64,000 nt of DNA from Xenopus tropicalis. Its lineage: Eukaryota; Chordata; Amphibia; Anura; Pipidae. Below, in pieces: positions 24,640 through 36,384 of this stretch. The notes beneath the pieces were generated by a model that saw nothing but the letters and a program-made list of their open reading frames with translations, was not told the origin of the DNA and made no database searches. The stretch is from contig NC_030678.2 in NCBI RefSeq assembly GCF_000004195.4, positions 82,186,904 to 82,250,903 on the forward strand. The letters run 5' to 3'. The position numbers and the translations under genes are program-made. Within the stretch, counting starts at the first letter, position 1, and every line of letters starts with the position of its first letter.

Positions 24640-24870
24640 GAGGAGATTAGTCGCCCGCCTTCCCCTGCCATCCCACCGGCGAACATGTAAGTCGCCGGCG
24701 GGATGGCACACGTGACGGCGCGATTTCCCGAAATCGCCGAAAAAGACTCGCAAGGCTTTTTCGGCGATTTGCGCGAAATCGCGCCGCCACGTGTGCCATC
24801 CCGCCGGCGACTTACATGTTCGCTGGTGGGAGGGCAGGGGAAGGCAACTCGGGGAGATTAGTCGCGAACA
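24640..24870. mobile_element. GC-rich palindromic MITE with about 85-bp arms
   Basis: Outer word GAGATTAGTCGC occurs on both sides. The inner arms (about 24663-24745 and 24757-24840) are near-perfect inverted repeats: CATGTAAGTCGCCGGCGGGA pairs with TCCCGCCGGCGACTTACATG, and CGCCGAAAAAG pairs with CTTTTTCGGCG around a ten-base loop. Very CpG-rich. A GGGAGATTAGTCACCTG copy begins at the right edge of the window (63975). Confidence 0.75.
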
Positions 24871-24879
24871 GGGAGTTTT

Positions 24880-25519
24880 GTCGCGGGTGACAGCGTCTGG
24901 GTTTCAAAAAGTGTTCCTGTGCAATTGGTGTAAACCATTAAAATGTCATTAGCTTGGGTTCTTTTGTTGCTGCACCTACTGACGCAACTCGCTGTGGGTT
25001 CTGTGTTATTAGCAGCACCATGTTCAGGGCCAACAGGCACACTTGTATACGATTCAGAAGAAGAGGCAGAATGGATGCAGTGGTGCTTAGGGCAATTATA
25101 CAGAAGTGCAAGGAGTGTGTTTGGATGAAAGTACCTTTAAGGATTGCAATGTGCAACATTTGTGTCCATTTGCTATTATCTGTAATCACCTTTTCTAATT
25201 CTTGTACTGTATAAAGAACCTTCTCAATACACTTTTTTTTTTAATTGGCAATGATCAAAACTCCAATATGAATATTTAGGAACAATTGTCCTTAAACAGT
25301 AACATTTGTGCTTCTGTCTGTAAAAATGTTTAGTCTTTATCTGGTAAACCCAGTGAAATCACATTATGCTAAGGGGACAGGGTTGGATTAGTATACTGTA
25401 GTTCTTATTTATTATTATTTGGTCAATCTTCTATGCACTTTCCTGTCTGACATTCAAACCAATGACTGGTCTTAGAACTTAGAGTTTCTCTTAGAACATC
25501 ATTGTCTGTATCACGCTGA
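24880..25519. other. Intergenic, no gene seen
   Basis: Overlapping frames in different phases at 24938-25214 on both strands give no recognisable protein. The interval 24950-25130 shares CTTGTATACGATTCAGAAG-type repeat character but no identified family. Confidence 0.4.
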
Positions 25520-25835
25520 AAAACTAAAACTGAGGCTGATTAGTAATTCATTCGGATTCACATAACATGGCAGCTCTGAAAATAGTGCAATTGCATCAGA
25601 ATGTAATAATCAGATCTGTAGCATCAGTTTATATGACAGGCCAGCTTCAATTTCTGAATTTGCGATGACCCGTAAGCTTAGCTTCTCAACTGATGCTCAG
25701 AGGACGCTGAGCATGTGCACTGCCCCGGACAGTTCTAACAGAATCCAAGATGGGGAGCTCCTGTGACAACTGTAAAGATCTATATCATTACTACTATAGA
25801 GATGCTGAAACTTTTGGCTAGTGCAGTCAGTTTAG
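25520..25835. mobile_element. T2-type MITE fragment (same family as 16212-16600)
   Basis: Shares with 16270-16580, in the same order, ATGGCAGCTCTGAAA, ATCAG...TTATATGACA, CGATGACCCGTAAGCTTAGC, CTGAGCAT and TATTACTACTATAGAGATG-like words. Only this half of the element is present. Confidence 0.65.
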
Positions 25836-25840
25836 TATAT

Positions 25841-26878
25841 AGGTGAAGACACATGGAGCTACTAGAAGCAGCTACTTGTCATGGCTACAAAAATAGACAC
25901 TGAATTCAAAGAAAGTTCTTTCACTACAAATATGGTACCTATGAATACGTGTGGCAACACACAAAACGCGTCAGGTCTGGATCCTTGAATAAAGCTTTTT
26001 GAAGTTTTACAACCGCTGTCCTGGAGTCTGTTGAGTGCATGCCGGGGATGTTTCTACACCTGATTTGAGGTCATGTTTTCCCTTGCTGCGGGTCTGGGGC
26101 ATTGCACCCAGGCCACTGAGAGGAAGCGGTGAGTGTATATCTAACTGTTCACAACTGTACGTAGTATATTAATTGTACTAACATGAAGGCTGAATATCTA
26201 CAGAGCGAGCGGTTCGGGGCATAAGCACCCGGACTTGTAGTCTAATTTGATGAGCGTTTGACTTATATACGAAACCATTAAATTTAAGCTTAAAGGAACA
26301 GTAACACCAAAAAATGAAAGTGTATAAAAGTAACTAAAATATAATGTGCTGCTGCCCTGCACTGGTAAAAGTTGTGTGTTTACTTCAGAAAGTCTACTAT
26401 AATTTATATAAATAAGCTGCTATGTAGCCATGGAGGCAGCCATTCAAAGGAGAAAAGGCACAGGCACGTAGCAGATAACAGATAAAACACTATTGTATTC
26501 TACAGAACTTATCTGTTATCTGCTATGTAACCTGTGCCTTTTCTCCTTTTTTCCAGCTTGAATGGCTGCCCCCGTGGCTACACAGCAGCTTATTATATAA
26601 ATTATAGTAGTGTTACTGTAGCAAACACACCAGTTTTACCAGTGCAGGGCAACACTGCATTATATTTTTATTACTTTAAAGCTCTTTCATTTTTTGGTGT
26701 TACTGTTCCTTTAAGTTTATAGTTCACCACTACACAAGTATATAATTGAATAGGAACGACTGGGAGCCTCCAGACAAACAGAGTGAAGTTCACTACAAAT
26801 ATTACCAATAATTGTCTCTATGTGTGTTTTAGCAAAGGCAATTCTCAGTATTGCCTATAGCAGGGTGTCTTTGCCCTT
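25841..26878. mobile_element. Harbinger-like MITE split by later insertions
   Basis: Left end AGGTGAAGACACATGGAGCT and right part TTTTAGCAAAGGCAATTCTC with CAGGGTGTCTTTGCCCTTA match the two halves of the compact 187-bp element at 23328. About 850 bases now lie between them, including a repeat segment with ACGCGTCAGG and GAATAAAGCTTTTTGAAG (25970-26010) and the T2 MITE at 26290. Confidence 0.55.
26290..26714. mobile_element. T2-type MITE, 425 bp, full length
   Basis: Starts TTAAAGGAACAGTAACACC and ends GTGTTACTGTTCCTTTAA, with TTAA on both sides. Same length as the copy at 10652-11076 and nearly identical to it. Confidence 0.88.
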
Positions 26879-27416
26879 ACCCTTGCAATAGCTCCTTTGT
26901 TTTGTCTTTAGCTAGGTACCATCATTAGGGTGGGCGCATCAGAGGACTCCTTTATTAGGCTTGCTCAGTAGAATATATTGATGACATTTCAATTTCTTTT
27001 ACTCTAATGCAAGTCAAAGGGGCTGATTTCTGAATTTGTAGTGGCACATTTTGCGGCACATCATGCAGATAGGGAAAATAAAACACAACTGGGATTTTTT
27101 GAGTAGTCACAATTTTTATGCATCATTTTTTTAACAGCATTTCAGGGAAAAATGTAAAAATTAGTTTTTTGCTCTTCTAAATCATGGAAATCTGTCATCA
27201 AGTCATTGTCAGATATACACATGTAACAGCTCTGTGGAGAAATTCCCTGTCTCTTTTTTTTCTTCTCATAATATTCGTGTGTATTTTCTAAAATAAGTAT
27301 GGCAAACAAAGCAGTGAGTGGCACGCACACTATGGGGGTTATGTAATAAAAGGCACTAAGTTTGCCCAGGAGCAGTAACCCATTGCAATATCAATCAGAA
27401 AGTAGAATTTACTTAA

Positions 27417-27826
27417 GGCTGATGCCACACGTGGCGTTTTTACGCTGCGTTTTTTGTAATTCTCTCAGTGGCTGAAAAACGCCCGATATCATCATCCATA
27501 GAAATAACTTGAAAAGACTCGAAGCAAACCACACAAAGAGTAAATACGCTAGAAAACACCTTAGCACGGATTTTTCAAGCTTTGGCTGAAATACGCCAGT
27601 ATTTGCAAAGCAAGCTATTCCTATGTATACACAAAGGTAGCTGCCAGACCTAGCTGAAATATGCGGCGTTTTTTTACTATTTTGCACTATTAGCACCATG
27701 GAAACGGGATTTGCTACGTCACCAGTTCTAGGCTGAAAAACGCCATAGTCAGGGGCTGTGTGGCTTGTGCGGCGTTTTTAGGCTGAGAAAAAACGCAGCG
27801 TAAAAACGCCACGTGTGGCATCAGCC
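27417..27826. mobile_element. Harbinger-like MITE, 410 bp, flanked by TAA
   Basis: Inverted ends GGCTGATGCCACACGTGGCG and CGCCACGTGTGGCATCAGCC are perfect over the first 20 bases, followed by TTTTTACGCTGCGTTTTTT and its complement. TAA flanks at 27414-27416 and 27827-27829. The interior has several AAAAACGCC/GGCGTTTTT words. Inserted inside the larger MITE at 27333. Confidence 0.82.
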
Positions 27827-27839
27827 TAAAGCTTTCCTT

Positions 27840-28240
27840 TTCTTACCTTAGAAAGTCTATCCCTGAATCCCTCCATGGGGAACAATCACTCACTCTCTTT
27901 AAGAAAAATCTCAGATGCTACCTTCTGGAACACTAAAACTTAATTTTGTCTAGTCCTGCGCTTAAGGGCAAATACCCATACCTGGTGCACTCTTACCTTC
28001 CAATTTGTGCCTGTATGTTACCCAACCACTTAAGCTCTACGGGGCAGAGACCTCCTTCCTACTGTGTCTCATACCACATGGCACTTAATCTTAGTGCATT
28101 TATACTTACTTTCTTAATTGTATTTATTAGAACACTTGTGCTTCCTGTGTGTAACTGTGTATATTGTAAGATTGTACAGCGCTGTGATTTATAAATAAAG
28201 TTATACATACATACATGCATATATATACATACATACATAC
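27840..28240 (+). mobile_element. Retroposon-like 3' end with CATA microsatellite tail
   Basis: The segment ending TGTAAGATTGTACAGCGCTG, TTATAAATAAAG and then a CATA-rich tail (28203-28240) resembles a dispersed frog retroposon 3' end. No ORF of a reverse transcriptase is present, and the family is not resolved. Confidence 0.45.
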
Positions 28241-28320
28241 TGATCACCTCTTTAAAAGCAAATATCTTATTGGTTGCTATGAGTTACTGTTCCTGGGCAA
28301 ACTTAGTGCCCTTTATTACG

Positions 28321-28325
28321 TAATA

Positions 28326-28358
<33 letters not shown>
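28321..28358 (+). repeat. (ATT)n microsatellite
   Basis: About eleven uninterrupted ATT units, directly at the right edge of the MITE at 27333. Confidence 0.9.
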
Positions 28359-28492
28359 CATAACTAATTGTTACCACGTACCCCTTGGGACCAGATCATT
28401 TGAGGTTGACTGCTCTGCCTATATTTAAAAAATGTTTTTAAACTGATGAGATTGTATTTCCCAAATTAATTGCATTCAAATTTGCAAAAATA

Positions 28493-28592
28493 CTGGCACA
28501 ACAGGGCTGTTTCAGCTGGATAAACCTGCAACATGATTTGTACTAAATAAACTTGCAGGCTTATCCTGCTGAAACAGCCCTGTTGTGCCAGT
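28493..28592. repeat. Hairpin, about 38-bp arms
   Basis: Arm 28493-28530 (CTGGCACAACAGGGCTGTTT and on) pairs with the arm ending AAACAGCCCTGTTGTGCCAG at 28592, with a loop of about 24 bases. No TSD identified. Confidence 0.75.
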
Positions 28593-28609
28593 GGACCAGG
28601 TGAAATATT

Positions 28610-30113
28610 AGTGGAAGGGTCAGGGTGTGCTGGTGAAAGTTACAGTCATAGTAATTGAGGACTTGTGTTGTGATATGTGTATAATAAATAAGAACTTTTT
28701 TTTGTTCTGATTTGACTATATAAGAGAAATCATATTTCTATTTAATTGTGGCAATAAGGCCACTCCAGTAAATATCCCCCAGTATAGTAATCCATAAATC
28801 TAATGCTATAATTGGTTGCTATTTGAACAGATTTGCCCGGTTTTAGTAAATGAGCCCCTTGCTTCCAGCTTTCCTATGGAACTGTGTGGGAATTCTTGAT
28901 ATGCACCCAACAGCAAATATGGATCTGTCAGAATACCCCACCCACTTACTAGCCCAGTCTGTGATTGGCTGTAAGTGTAAAGAGATTTAAGATAACATGT
29001 GCCGCTGATCCCAGCTGAAGCTGTACCAGTTATGTGATTTGACTGTATAGTTTCCTTTCCAGTTGGGTATCAGCTTATATATGCCAAGGAGGCTGCAAGG
29101 AAGAAAATCTTTGTCAGGTATTTTTTTCTTATCTTTCGTAATGATTAATGTCAGTGATCTTGTATTTTGTTTTGTTTTGTTTGAGGTAGGAAAGAATGAT
29201 TTAGTGGCTCATAGTCTGTTACAATTTAATATTCATTGTTTGTCACCAGCACAAAAGACAGAGGACAGTCATATGTATTATATGCATCTACATGGTATTA
29301 TTTCTAAACTGGGTAGAACTATCTATCAGTAAATAACACCTTTCCTGTGTATCTCACTTGTCCAAGAGTTTGCCTAAATGACCATTGACCGTAATGCATT
29401 ATTTATGGTCGGCAGTGACTGTGTCGGCAGTGTACTTTTTGTATAAAGCTATTTATTTTCTGCACTGAAATTGTCAAAATCACTTCTCCCCACAAACCTG
29501 CTGAGCACCTGTCTATTCCTAAGTTTTGATAAATGGGGAAAATATCTTAATGCTGAGAAATCCTTCAGGATGCATCAGTTAAGTCTGGATCAGTTAGAAG
29601 CTTCAATGTACTTATGTTAAAGGTGAATTTAATAAGAATAGAGTTTCCTTTCAACTGTAGCTATTATGGTACAACCTGAGCCTCAGTAGAGCTTATCACT
29701 ACCCTGTCCCTTCCACACCCATCTTGTTTCCAGTCTGTGTGATCTCGTTGTGGCTTCAGCAGGATGTGTGTAGTTATTGGCTATTTATCATGTTGCATTT
29801 TAAAATGACAGACTTATGCTAAAGGTGGCATTTTACACGAAGTAGGCTGCTAATTTCCTGCAGCCATTAGAGTCCTCTCACCGATAACGGTCTTTATTGT
29901 ACATAGATAAGACATCATTAATATTTTTCAGAGAACCTTCTTGGGAGCATTCCCCCAACAGAATTGGGTATAATTCTGCTGAACTGCAAGTGTAAATAGC
30001 CCCTTACTCTGCAGCAGAATTGCAGTCACTATTGTGGACAGTCTCAAAAAAAAAATGGGACTTAATCACAGCCACAAAATTGTAAGAAGGAACTATAAGA
30101 AAAGCTTATTTAG
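28610..30113. other. Intergenic, no gene seen
   Basis: Mostly unique AT-rich DNA. The 89-codon frame at 29063 is low in informative motifs and unsupported. Confidence 0.45.
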
Positions 30114-30116
30114 TAA

Positions 30117-30413
30117 AGGTGGCCAGAATTGGCAGAATTTGGGTCCTTCATACCGATTTGGCAGCGTATCTGCCCCTGTATGGGCACCCCCAACTGGCCT
30201 ACCCTACCAATATCTGGCCTAAAATTGTTGAGATCTCGATCGGGTTGGTTTGATTTTCCTGTCAGATCGGGGACCGCATCGGCTCATTGATACAGTCCTT
30301 GGTCCAACCACCCATATACCTGCCGTTTTAATTTGATCGTAGGTGGGCATATTGGGAGATGATCCACTTGTTTGGTGACCTCGCCAAACGAGTGGATCGC
30401 AACATGGCCACCT
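30117..30413. mobile_element. MITE with AGGTGGCCA ends, flanked by TAA
   Basis: Left end AGGTGGCCAGAATTGGCAGA and right end CAACATGGCCACCT, with TAA at 30114-30116 and 30414-30416. The interior holds GATCTCGATCGGG and GATCGGGGACCGCATCGG, related to the decayed element at 44900-45098. Confidence 0.65.
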
Positions 30414-30423
30414 TAAATTAAAG

Positions 30424-30577
30424 CAGGCCCAGACTGGCAAACTGTGGATTCTGGCAAATGCCAGAGGGGCTGCTGTAAGATGCCATAGACAGTCGCTATT
30501 TAATGGGCTGGTGGGGCTGTTTAGGCCTCTGTGTACTAGAAATGCCAGGGCCTATTTTGAATCCCAGTCCAGACCTG
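30424..30577 (+). mobile_element. hAT-like MITE (CAGGCCCAGACTGGCAA)
   Basis: Ends CAGGCCCAGACTGG and CCCAGTCCAGACCTG are inverted. Flanking octamers aattaaag and agttaaaa agree at six of eight positions, consistent with an aged 8-bp target duplication. Related copies at 31268, 42289 and 43976. Confidence 0.7.
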
Positions 30578-31267
30578 AGTTAAAAAAATATACCCTGAGC
30601 ACAGAGAAGCTGCATGAACTCCTAGGGGATTCATATTTCATAAATAAACAAATCCTCTGTCCTCAGAAGACACTGCCTTGAACAGAGCATTCTTTATATG
30701 TAGGCGGTCATACATGCACCAGTATGAGTGAGCAGTTTAACTTACTGTGTATGTGTATAACTACAGACCACCTGCATTCCCTACTAATTATCTGGTGGGG
30801 TGCTCAGTCTGTGGAGGAAATACACTGGACATCACAGGAGTTCCCAGTGGAAAGGCCTATGCATCACCCACGGTAGCAGAGATCTATCACAGGCAACTAA
30901 CTTGCTCCATGATACATTAGCCTTAAAAATACAGTCAGGGAGCTGCTATCTTTCTTCCTTTCCATTGTTCTGCTGGGGAGGAAAGGGGGAGTTATATCAC
31001 TCCAATTTGCAGCTCAGCAGTAAAGTGTGCTGAAGTTTATCAAAGCACAGGTCACATGGCTGTGGCACCCTGGGAAATGAAGAATATGGCTAGCCCCATG
31101 TTAATTTCAAAATGAAATATAAAAAAATCTGTTTGCGTTAGTAAAAAACGGATTTCAATGCAGGATTTTGCTGGAGAAGCTCTATTAACTGAAGCGTTTT
31201 GAAAAAAACATGTTTTCCCATGACTATTTCTTTAATGCTGTTGTGCAACAACACCTAGGGACCCATG

Positions 31268-31408
31268 CAGGCCTGGACTAAAATTCAAAATAGACCCTGG
31301 TATTTCTTGTACACAGATGCCTAAATTGCCCCCACCAGCCCACTAAATAGTGGCATCTTACAACAGCCCCTCTGGCATTTGCCAAACTCCACATATTGCC
31401 AGTCCAAA
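31268..31408 (-). mobile_element. hAT-like MITE, reverse orientation
   Basis: Reverse-oriented relative of 30424, with CAGGCCTGGACTAAAATTCA at the left and CATATTGCCAGTCCAAAG at the right; the right end is decayed. Confidence 0.65.
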
Positions 31409-31879
31409 GTTAAGAAACAGGGCTTTATTGCAAGACTCCCATCATGCATTTTACCACTACTTATAGAATCTCTTTCTTAATCTAAATTTATTTTTGCAAG
31501 GTTTTACCACTACGTCATGCTGGAAATATTGTAAAAGGGCACAATGAATGACAATGTTTAAAACATTAAAAAAATCCCACAATAATAAGTATTTTGCCTT
31601 TACATTTACATCTAACAGTTGACATTTAGTCATGTATTGGGCTGGAGAAACATCAAATAAAAAGGTTCAGCTTTATTTGCATTGTCCTAATTTTATCCAA
31701 ATAAATTTCTACACAATGTGCTGATTACATTTTTAGGTAAGCAATAGCCTTTGTATTTTTTTAACCCAACACATTAGCATCTACCATCTACATTAAGCAG
31801 CTGTTAATAAAGCCACCATCAGTCCCTTTATCTTTGAGTAGTCCTGTAACTGGCCCTACTCCTTCTATCCATTTTTATA

Positions 31880-32191
31880 CAGATATGGGATCTGTTATCC
31901 AGAATGCTCAGGACCTGGGGTTTTCCAAATAAAGAGCCTTTCCGTAAAATGGATCTTCCATACTTTATGTCTACTAAAAGAAATGTTAACATTAAAAAGA
32001 CCCAGTGGCATTGTTTTGCCTCCAGTAAGGATTTTTTTTTATAACTTAGTTGGGATCAAGTAAAAGGTACTGGTTTATTATTACAGAGAAAAAGGAAATT
32101 ATTTTTTAAAAATTAGAATTACTTGCTTATATTGGAGTCTATAGCAGAACTTTCTGTATAATGGGTTTCCAGATAACGAATCCCATACCTG
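31880..32191. mobile_element. TA-flanked MITE (CAGATATGGGATCTGTTATCC ends)
   Basis: Left end CAGATATGGGATCTGTTATC pairs with right end GATAACGAATCCCATACCTG. TA lies on each side (31878-31879, 32192-32193). Internal GACCTGGGGTTTTCC and ATTGGAGTCTATAGCAGA words mark a common frog MITE. Superfamily is not certain. Confidence 0.75.
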
Positions 32192-32193
32192 TA

Positions 32194-35100
32194 TCTCCTT
32201 ATTACAAAATAGGTTTTAAATTATTTAAAAAAAATGAGTATGGAAATGCAAATAAGAGCAGCTGCATACAGTAGTATGACTTTTACCCTGGCCAGGGGAT
32301 TTCTAACTGATCAACAGAAACAAGCTTAACCTTGATACGCCAGAAGGTCATATTGATGTATATAATTTTGTAGGTGGGCCTTTGGGGCCACATGTTGGCA
32401 AATTTTTTTCCTAGTAATCATGGAGAAGATTATTTTCTTGGGGGAGAGAGTGTCTGTGCCGTCATGCTGTTCAGTAAACATAGCTCTTTGGCAAGTACAC
32501 ACAGGGTAAGGTTGCTAGATCATGTGAACGACCAAGGACACTTATAGAAAATGCAGCTGGAAGGGCAGTTTGCCATCAATGCACCCCAGCAGGTTCTATT
32601 TATTAGTAGTGTCCCAGATCTTTCAAATAATCTGGTATCCTGAAAATCTGATAATACACTTTTAGCTAATGAGTCCTAAAGTATTGTTTATAATTGTATG
32701 CGCAGCTACATTATAAAAATTTGATTAAAATGTCCAAAAAATAATTATTTTAAGGCTAATTCTGTTTTCTAACTGTGCACTTATATGCCACTTACCTCAC
32801 TGTAGTAAGGTCCCAAAGCCACAAAAAGTCCCACATGCCATCCTGCACACACCATGCCGGTGTCTCATTCTAACTCTCCCCTTCACCTTCCCCCACTTGT
32901 CCCGGTATCTCCTCCCTAGCCCTCCTCTGTTTCTCTCCTCCCTGCTATTTTTGGCAGCTCCCTTGTGCTCCTCCTGGCTATTAATATTAGAAGTGAGAAA
33001 TTCATCTACTCCCTGCTATATAAGGTAAAGGAAGATGCTATAGAGAGAGCCATGTGTATCAAGATGCCAAGAGCCCCCAGAGCTGGCACCAAGTGTGGAA
33101 AGAGGAGATTTTTTTTAACAATGGAAATAAAGTAGATTAGTAGGCAGGGTGGCCTGTGTACACATAAATATTCTATATGTAAGTGTTACTCACTCACAGG
33201 CGATAGGCTGCTAAAGCGTCTGTAAGGAAAATTCTATACACAAGTGTTTGCAAATGGGAAAGCTCAGAAGTGTGCCAGTGCCAGTATAGAATGCTGGGGG
33301 TTGCAGGGCACAAGCAGAGTGCTGTGTTAGGATTGGTATGTAGTAAAGTCTCCTTTGATATCTATCCCTTTAAGTATAGTGTAAGTGCTGAGTTGTAACT
33401 ATAAAGGAAGTAGACTAAGGAGCCGCTTTGTAGCCTAGTAGGTATCACAGTTTCAATAGAGTTTAAGAAAAGTGTTTTATTGCCAATTTTAGGGAGGCCC
33501 TAAATGATGTTGTTGTGGGGCCCAGAAACCTCTATTTACGCCACTGTTAAAATGACACCAATGTCATGATTTATTGCATTACCCAGGCAGAAGTATTTTC
33601 TAACTAAAGAGCTTGCATTCAGAAGGAATGTAATGAAGGCAATCATCTGATGTCAAATATTTATTTATATATTTGACTAGAACTTTTTTTTTTAAAAAAT
33701 AATGTTTTAGCATTTGTTTTCTGTAGTCAATTAATTCTTGTATTGGTAATAATTCTTACATCTTACAGATATAGGGTAGATCTGTTTATAAAAAAACTAA
33801 GGGGGGGTTCTGGTGGGATGCTCCCCCGTGGCTAGGTGGAGGCTGACACTGTGTTCATGAAGGAGTTAATTGCTTTGTCCTGCCTCTGTTTGTAAATGGA
33901 ATGCTGCAAGAGCCTCTCCCTGTATGGGAATCTGAGGCAGGGTCTGGAGAATCCCCCCCATGGATGGAATCCTAATTCTGGGTCTGCTTTCTGTATGAAT
34001 TCATAATCGGGTATCTCACACTCTGATGCTTCTAGTGAAGCATCTCTTCTATCCAGTTCCATTAGAGAGACACATACTATAGAAACTCTTATGATAACAC
34101 CAGGAAAGATATTCATAAAAGTTCTATGCACTGTATTAAATCATGTGGTGTAAGAGAACAAACATACATTTATTTTATGGTAACTGATGCCCCATTTATG
34201 AATAGGGCTTATTTTCAAATTACATAGTCATACTTACATAGACAGTACACAGTCATACTTACATTACAGAGACAGTAAAGAATGAGAATAATGCTATGCA
34301 TACAATAATTACAATATGACGTATAATCTATCAATAACTGTATGAAAATATATTTTATAACCTATGAATTGGAGCTGCCATATAGCTTGCCTCTGGCGGG
34401 ACATTTTTCTGTATTGTATTGTTGTTATTGCATCCAATAGAGAACATCATTCCATAGATAAGCTATATGGCTAAATGTCTTTCTCCCTGATTCTGATATA
34501 ACAGCCTTTACTCTTTTGGGAAGGTATGTTGGATGTTGTAACATTGTTGGTTGATTTTGCTTCCATTGAGTCACAAGAGCATTAGTGAGGATGGGTAGTG
34601 ATGTTTGGGATCAGGGCATAATACTTAGTTTCCACAGCCCACAGCCCAAGAGCACCTGTTGGGCAAAGAGCTAAAAAATGTAAGAGGACCTTGCCACTAA
34701 GTAGTATGGGGTCTGTGGTTTTCAATGTGGTTTTCTCCAAAAAAAAAGTGTTTTCACCTCCAGTGATGGTCACCATTAAAAAATCCTCCCCATGAAAACA
34801 GATCTTTCTTGGAGGACAGTTTGGATCTCAACAGTTCAGAACCAGGCTAAGAAACATTGCCAGCCTGCTTGCCCCCAAAACACCCTCCCCCCCCCCAGAC
34901 TACTTACTACTACCAGTAGTCTGCACAACCTCTGTCCACCTGGTGACCAACCAACCCCCCTACCCTGCAGGGCACAAACCATCCTGCCATTAGTGCTGCA
35001 CAAAGTTGGCTCCTTACTCCTACTGATTTGCCATTATTTATTGTACTTCCTCCCCAACTGCACATGCCTCTGCTGCCTACCCCTGCTTTCATCCTTCTGC

Positions 35101-36384
35101 ACATTGCTGTGTTCTGTCACATACTGATATGTTAAGCACATACCCTTTCCAAACTGCTAAGGTCATTGTGCCAGCAATGTAGAAAACTCAGTGTCACTTC
35201 TGTATTGGTGCAGATTTCTCTTAGTTGTGCAACCAAAACTGCAAAGTACATTATTGTCAGGCAGGGAACAGCAGCGTTAGAGAGACATCAGTGACATATG
35301 ATAAACTAATATAATTGAGAAGATTGTTTGGGGGTGCAGGAGGACTGGAGAGGAATCATAAAGTACCTCTTGGACCCAAATCGCACTGGTGCATTTATAA
35401 TAGTGCAACTGGCAGGGGGCAAAAGAATAATTTCTTTGAGGGGGCATGGGGAGTTTACATGACATGCACAGCCTGTTTCATGCAGCCTTTTTTGTACATC
35501 ACCTCTCTGCTTTGTGCACAAAATAATCTGCAGCCTTATGGAAGACAAGGCTATTGTATAAACCTGGCGTGTATTGCCTTTAAAGGAAATAACTTTTTAT
35601 ACAGTGTCAGTTTTAACCCCTGCTTCACTGCTTGCTAAACTATATTCATCATGTTCAGCTCCCTTATCCCTACAATACATGTATATATAGTATATGCACC
35701 AGGTAGGTTACACAATTATATGCACACATTTATTTCCTGCACTATAACAGTGGTAGCTCAGTGCCTAATTAGAATCCAGACTGTTTCTAAGCTCACACGA
35801 TGGAAATGATGTGATGGTCAACATCTCTGCAAGCGGAGGTCTCAGTGGCATAACAAAGTGCTGCCGGACCCCCACACAAAGAATTTTGGATGGGCTCGGC
35901 GCACACTCCAAACTACACACTCCCTCCTTCGTGCCCACTAGTGTGTGTCGTGCCTGCTCAGGAAGGCAGCGGGTGTGCACATTTTCTTTGAAAAAAAGTG
36001 CTATAGAGGAAGGTAACCCTGCAGTCTGGGCCCCCTGTGTCCGCGTGGTCTGCTTCCGCTATAGTTACGCCACTGCTCAGTGTAAATTTTGCACTGGGGC
36101 CAGCAGGACACTTACTGGACAGAAAACACTATACCTAGATCAAAGGGACCCATGCACTGGAACTGTGTTGCCATGTCTGATTTGGGAATACCTCCTGTCA
36201 ATACTGGCACCTTGTTATCACTGCTTGCCATCTCTCTAGGGTAGGCAGAAGCCACACAGACCTGTGTGGGTGAGATAACCATGGCAGTCAGCTAATTACA
36301 AAACCTATTCAGGTTAGTAAACGTTGCCTCAAATAGCAAAAGAAGTGCAGTTGGGTTGAAGGGAAGATTTTATTGTAATATGTA
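32194..36384. other. Intergenic, unclassified repeats, no host gene seen
   Basis: The 33780-34400 part has repeat character: a 99-codon minus-strand frame (33832-34131), GGGGGATTCTCC-type words and a duplicated AGTCATACTTACAT at about 34228 and 34250. It could be a solo LTR-like or retroposon fragment, but I could not find paired ends. Frames at 34792-35127, 35315-35638 and 35811-36239 are open without motifs. A C-run lies at about 34882-34898. Confidence 0.4.

Larger units (their letters stand above)
27333..28325. mobile_element. MITE with GTTATGTAATAAAAGGCAC ends, holding nested insertions
   Basis: The left segment GGCACTAAGTTTGCCCAGGA pairs with the right segment TCCTGGGCAAACTTAGTGCC (28283-28313), and the outer TAATAAA/TTTATTACGTAA words also pair. 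The inside is occupied by the TAA-flanked MITE at 27417 and by a retroposon-like tail at about 27840-28240. Confidence 0.65.

Noticed and set aside
24938..25214. Overlapping frames on both strands
   Set aside because: Several phases are open at once, which points to chance rather than coding.
25960..26010. tRNA-like or SINE promoter near ACGCGTCAGG
   Set aside because: No A-box/B-box pair or cloverleaf could be built.
27840..28240. Host gene 3' end (AATAAAG with tail)
   Set aside because: The tail is a CATA microsatellite, the segment lies inside a MITE and no coding exon precedes it.
33832..34131. 99-codon minus-strand frame, possible LTR or gag-like fragment
   Set aside because: No paired LTR, primer site or recognised domain; kept only as an unclassified repeat region.
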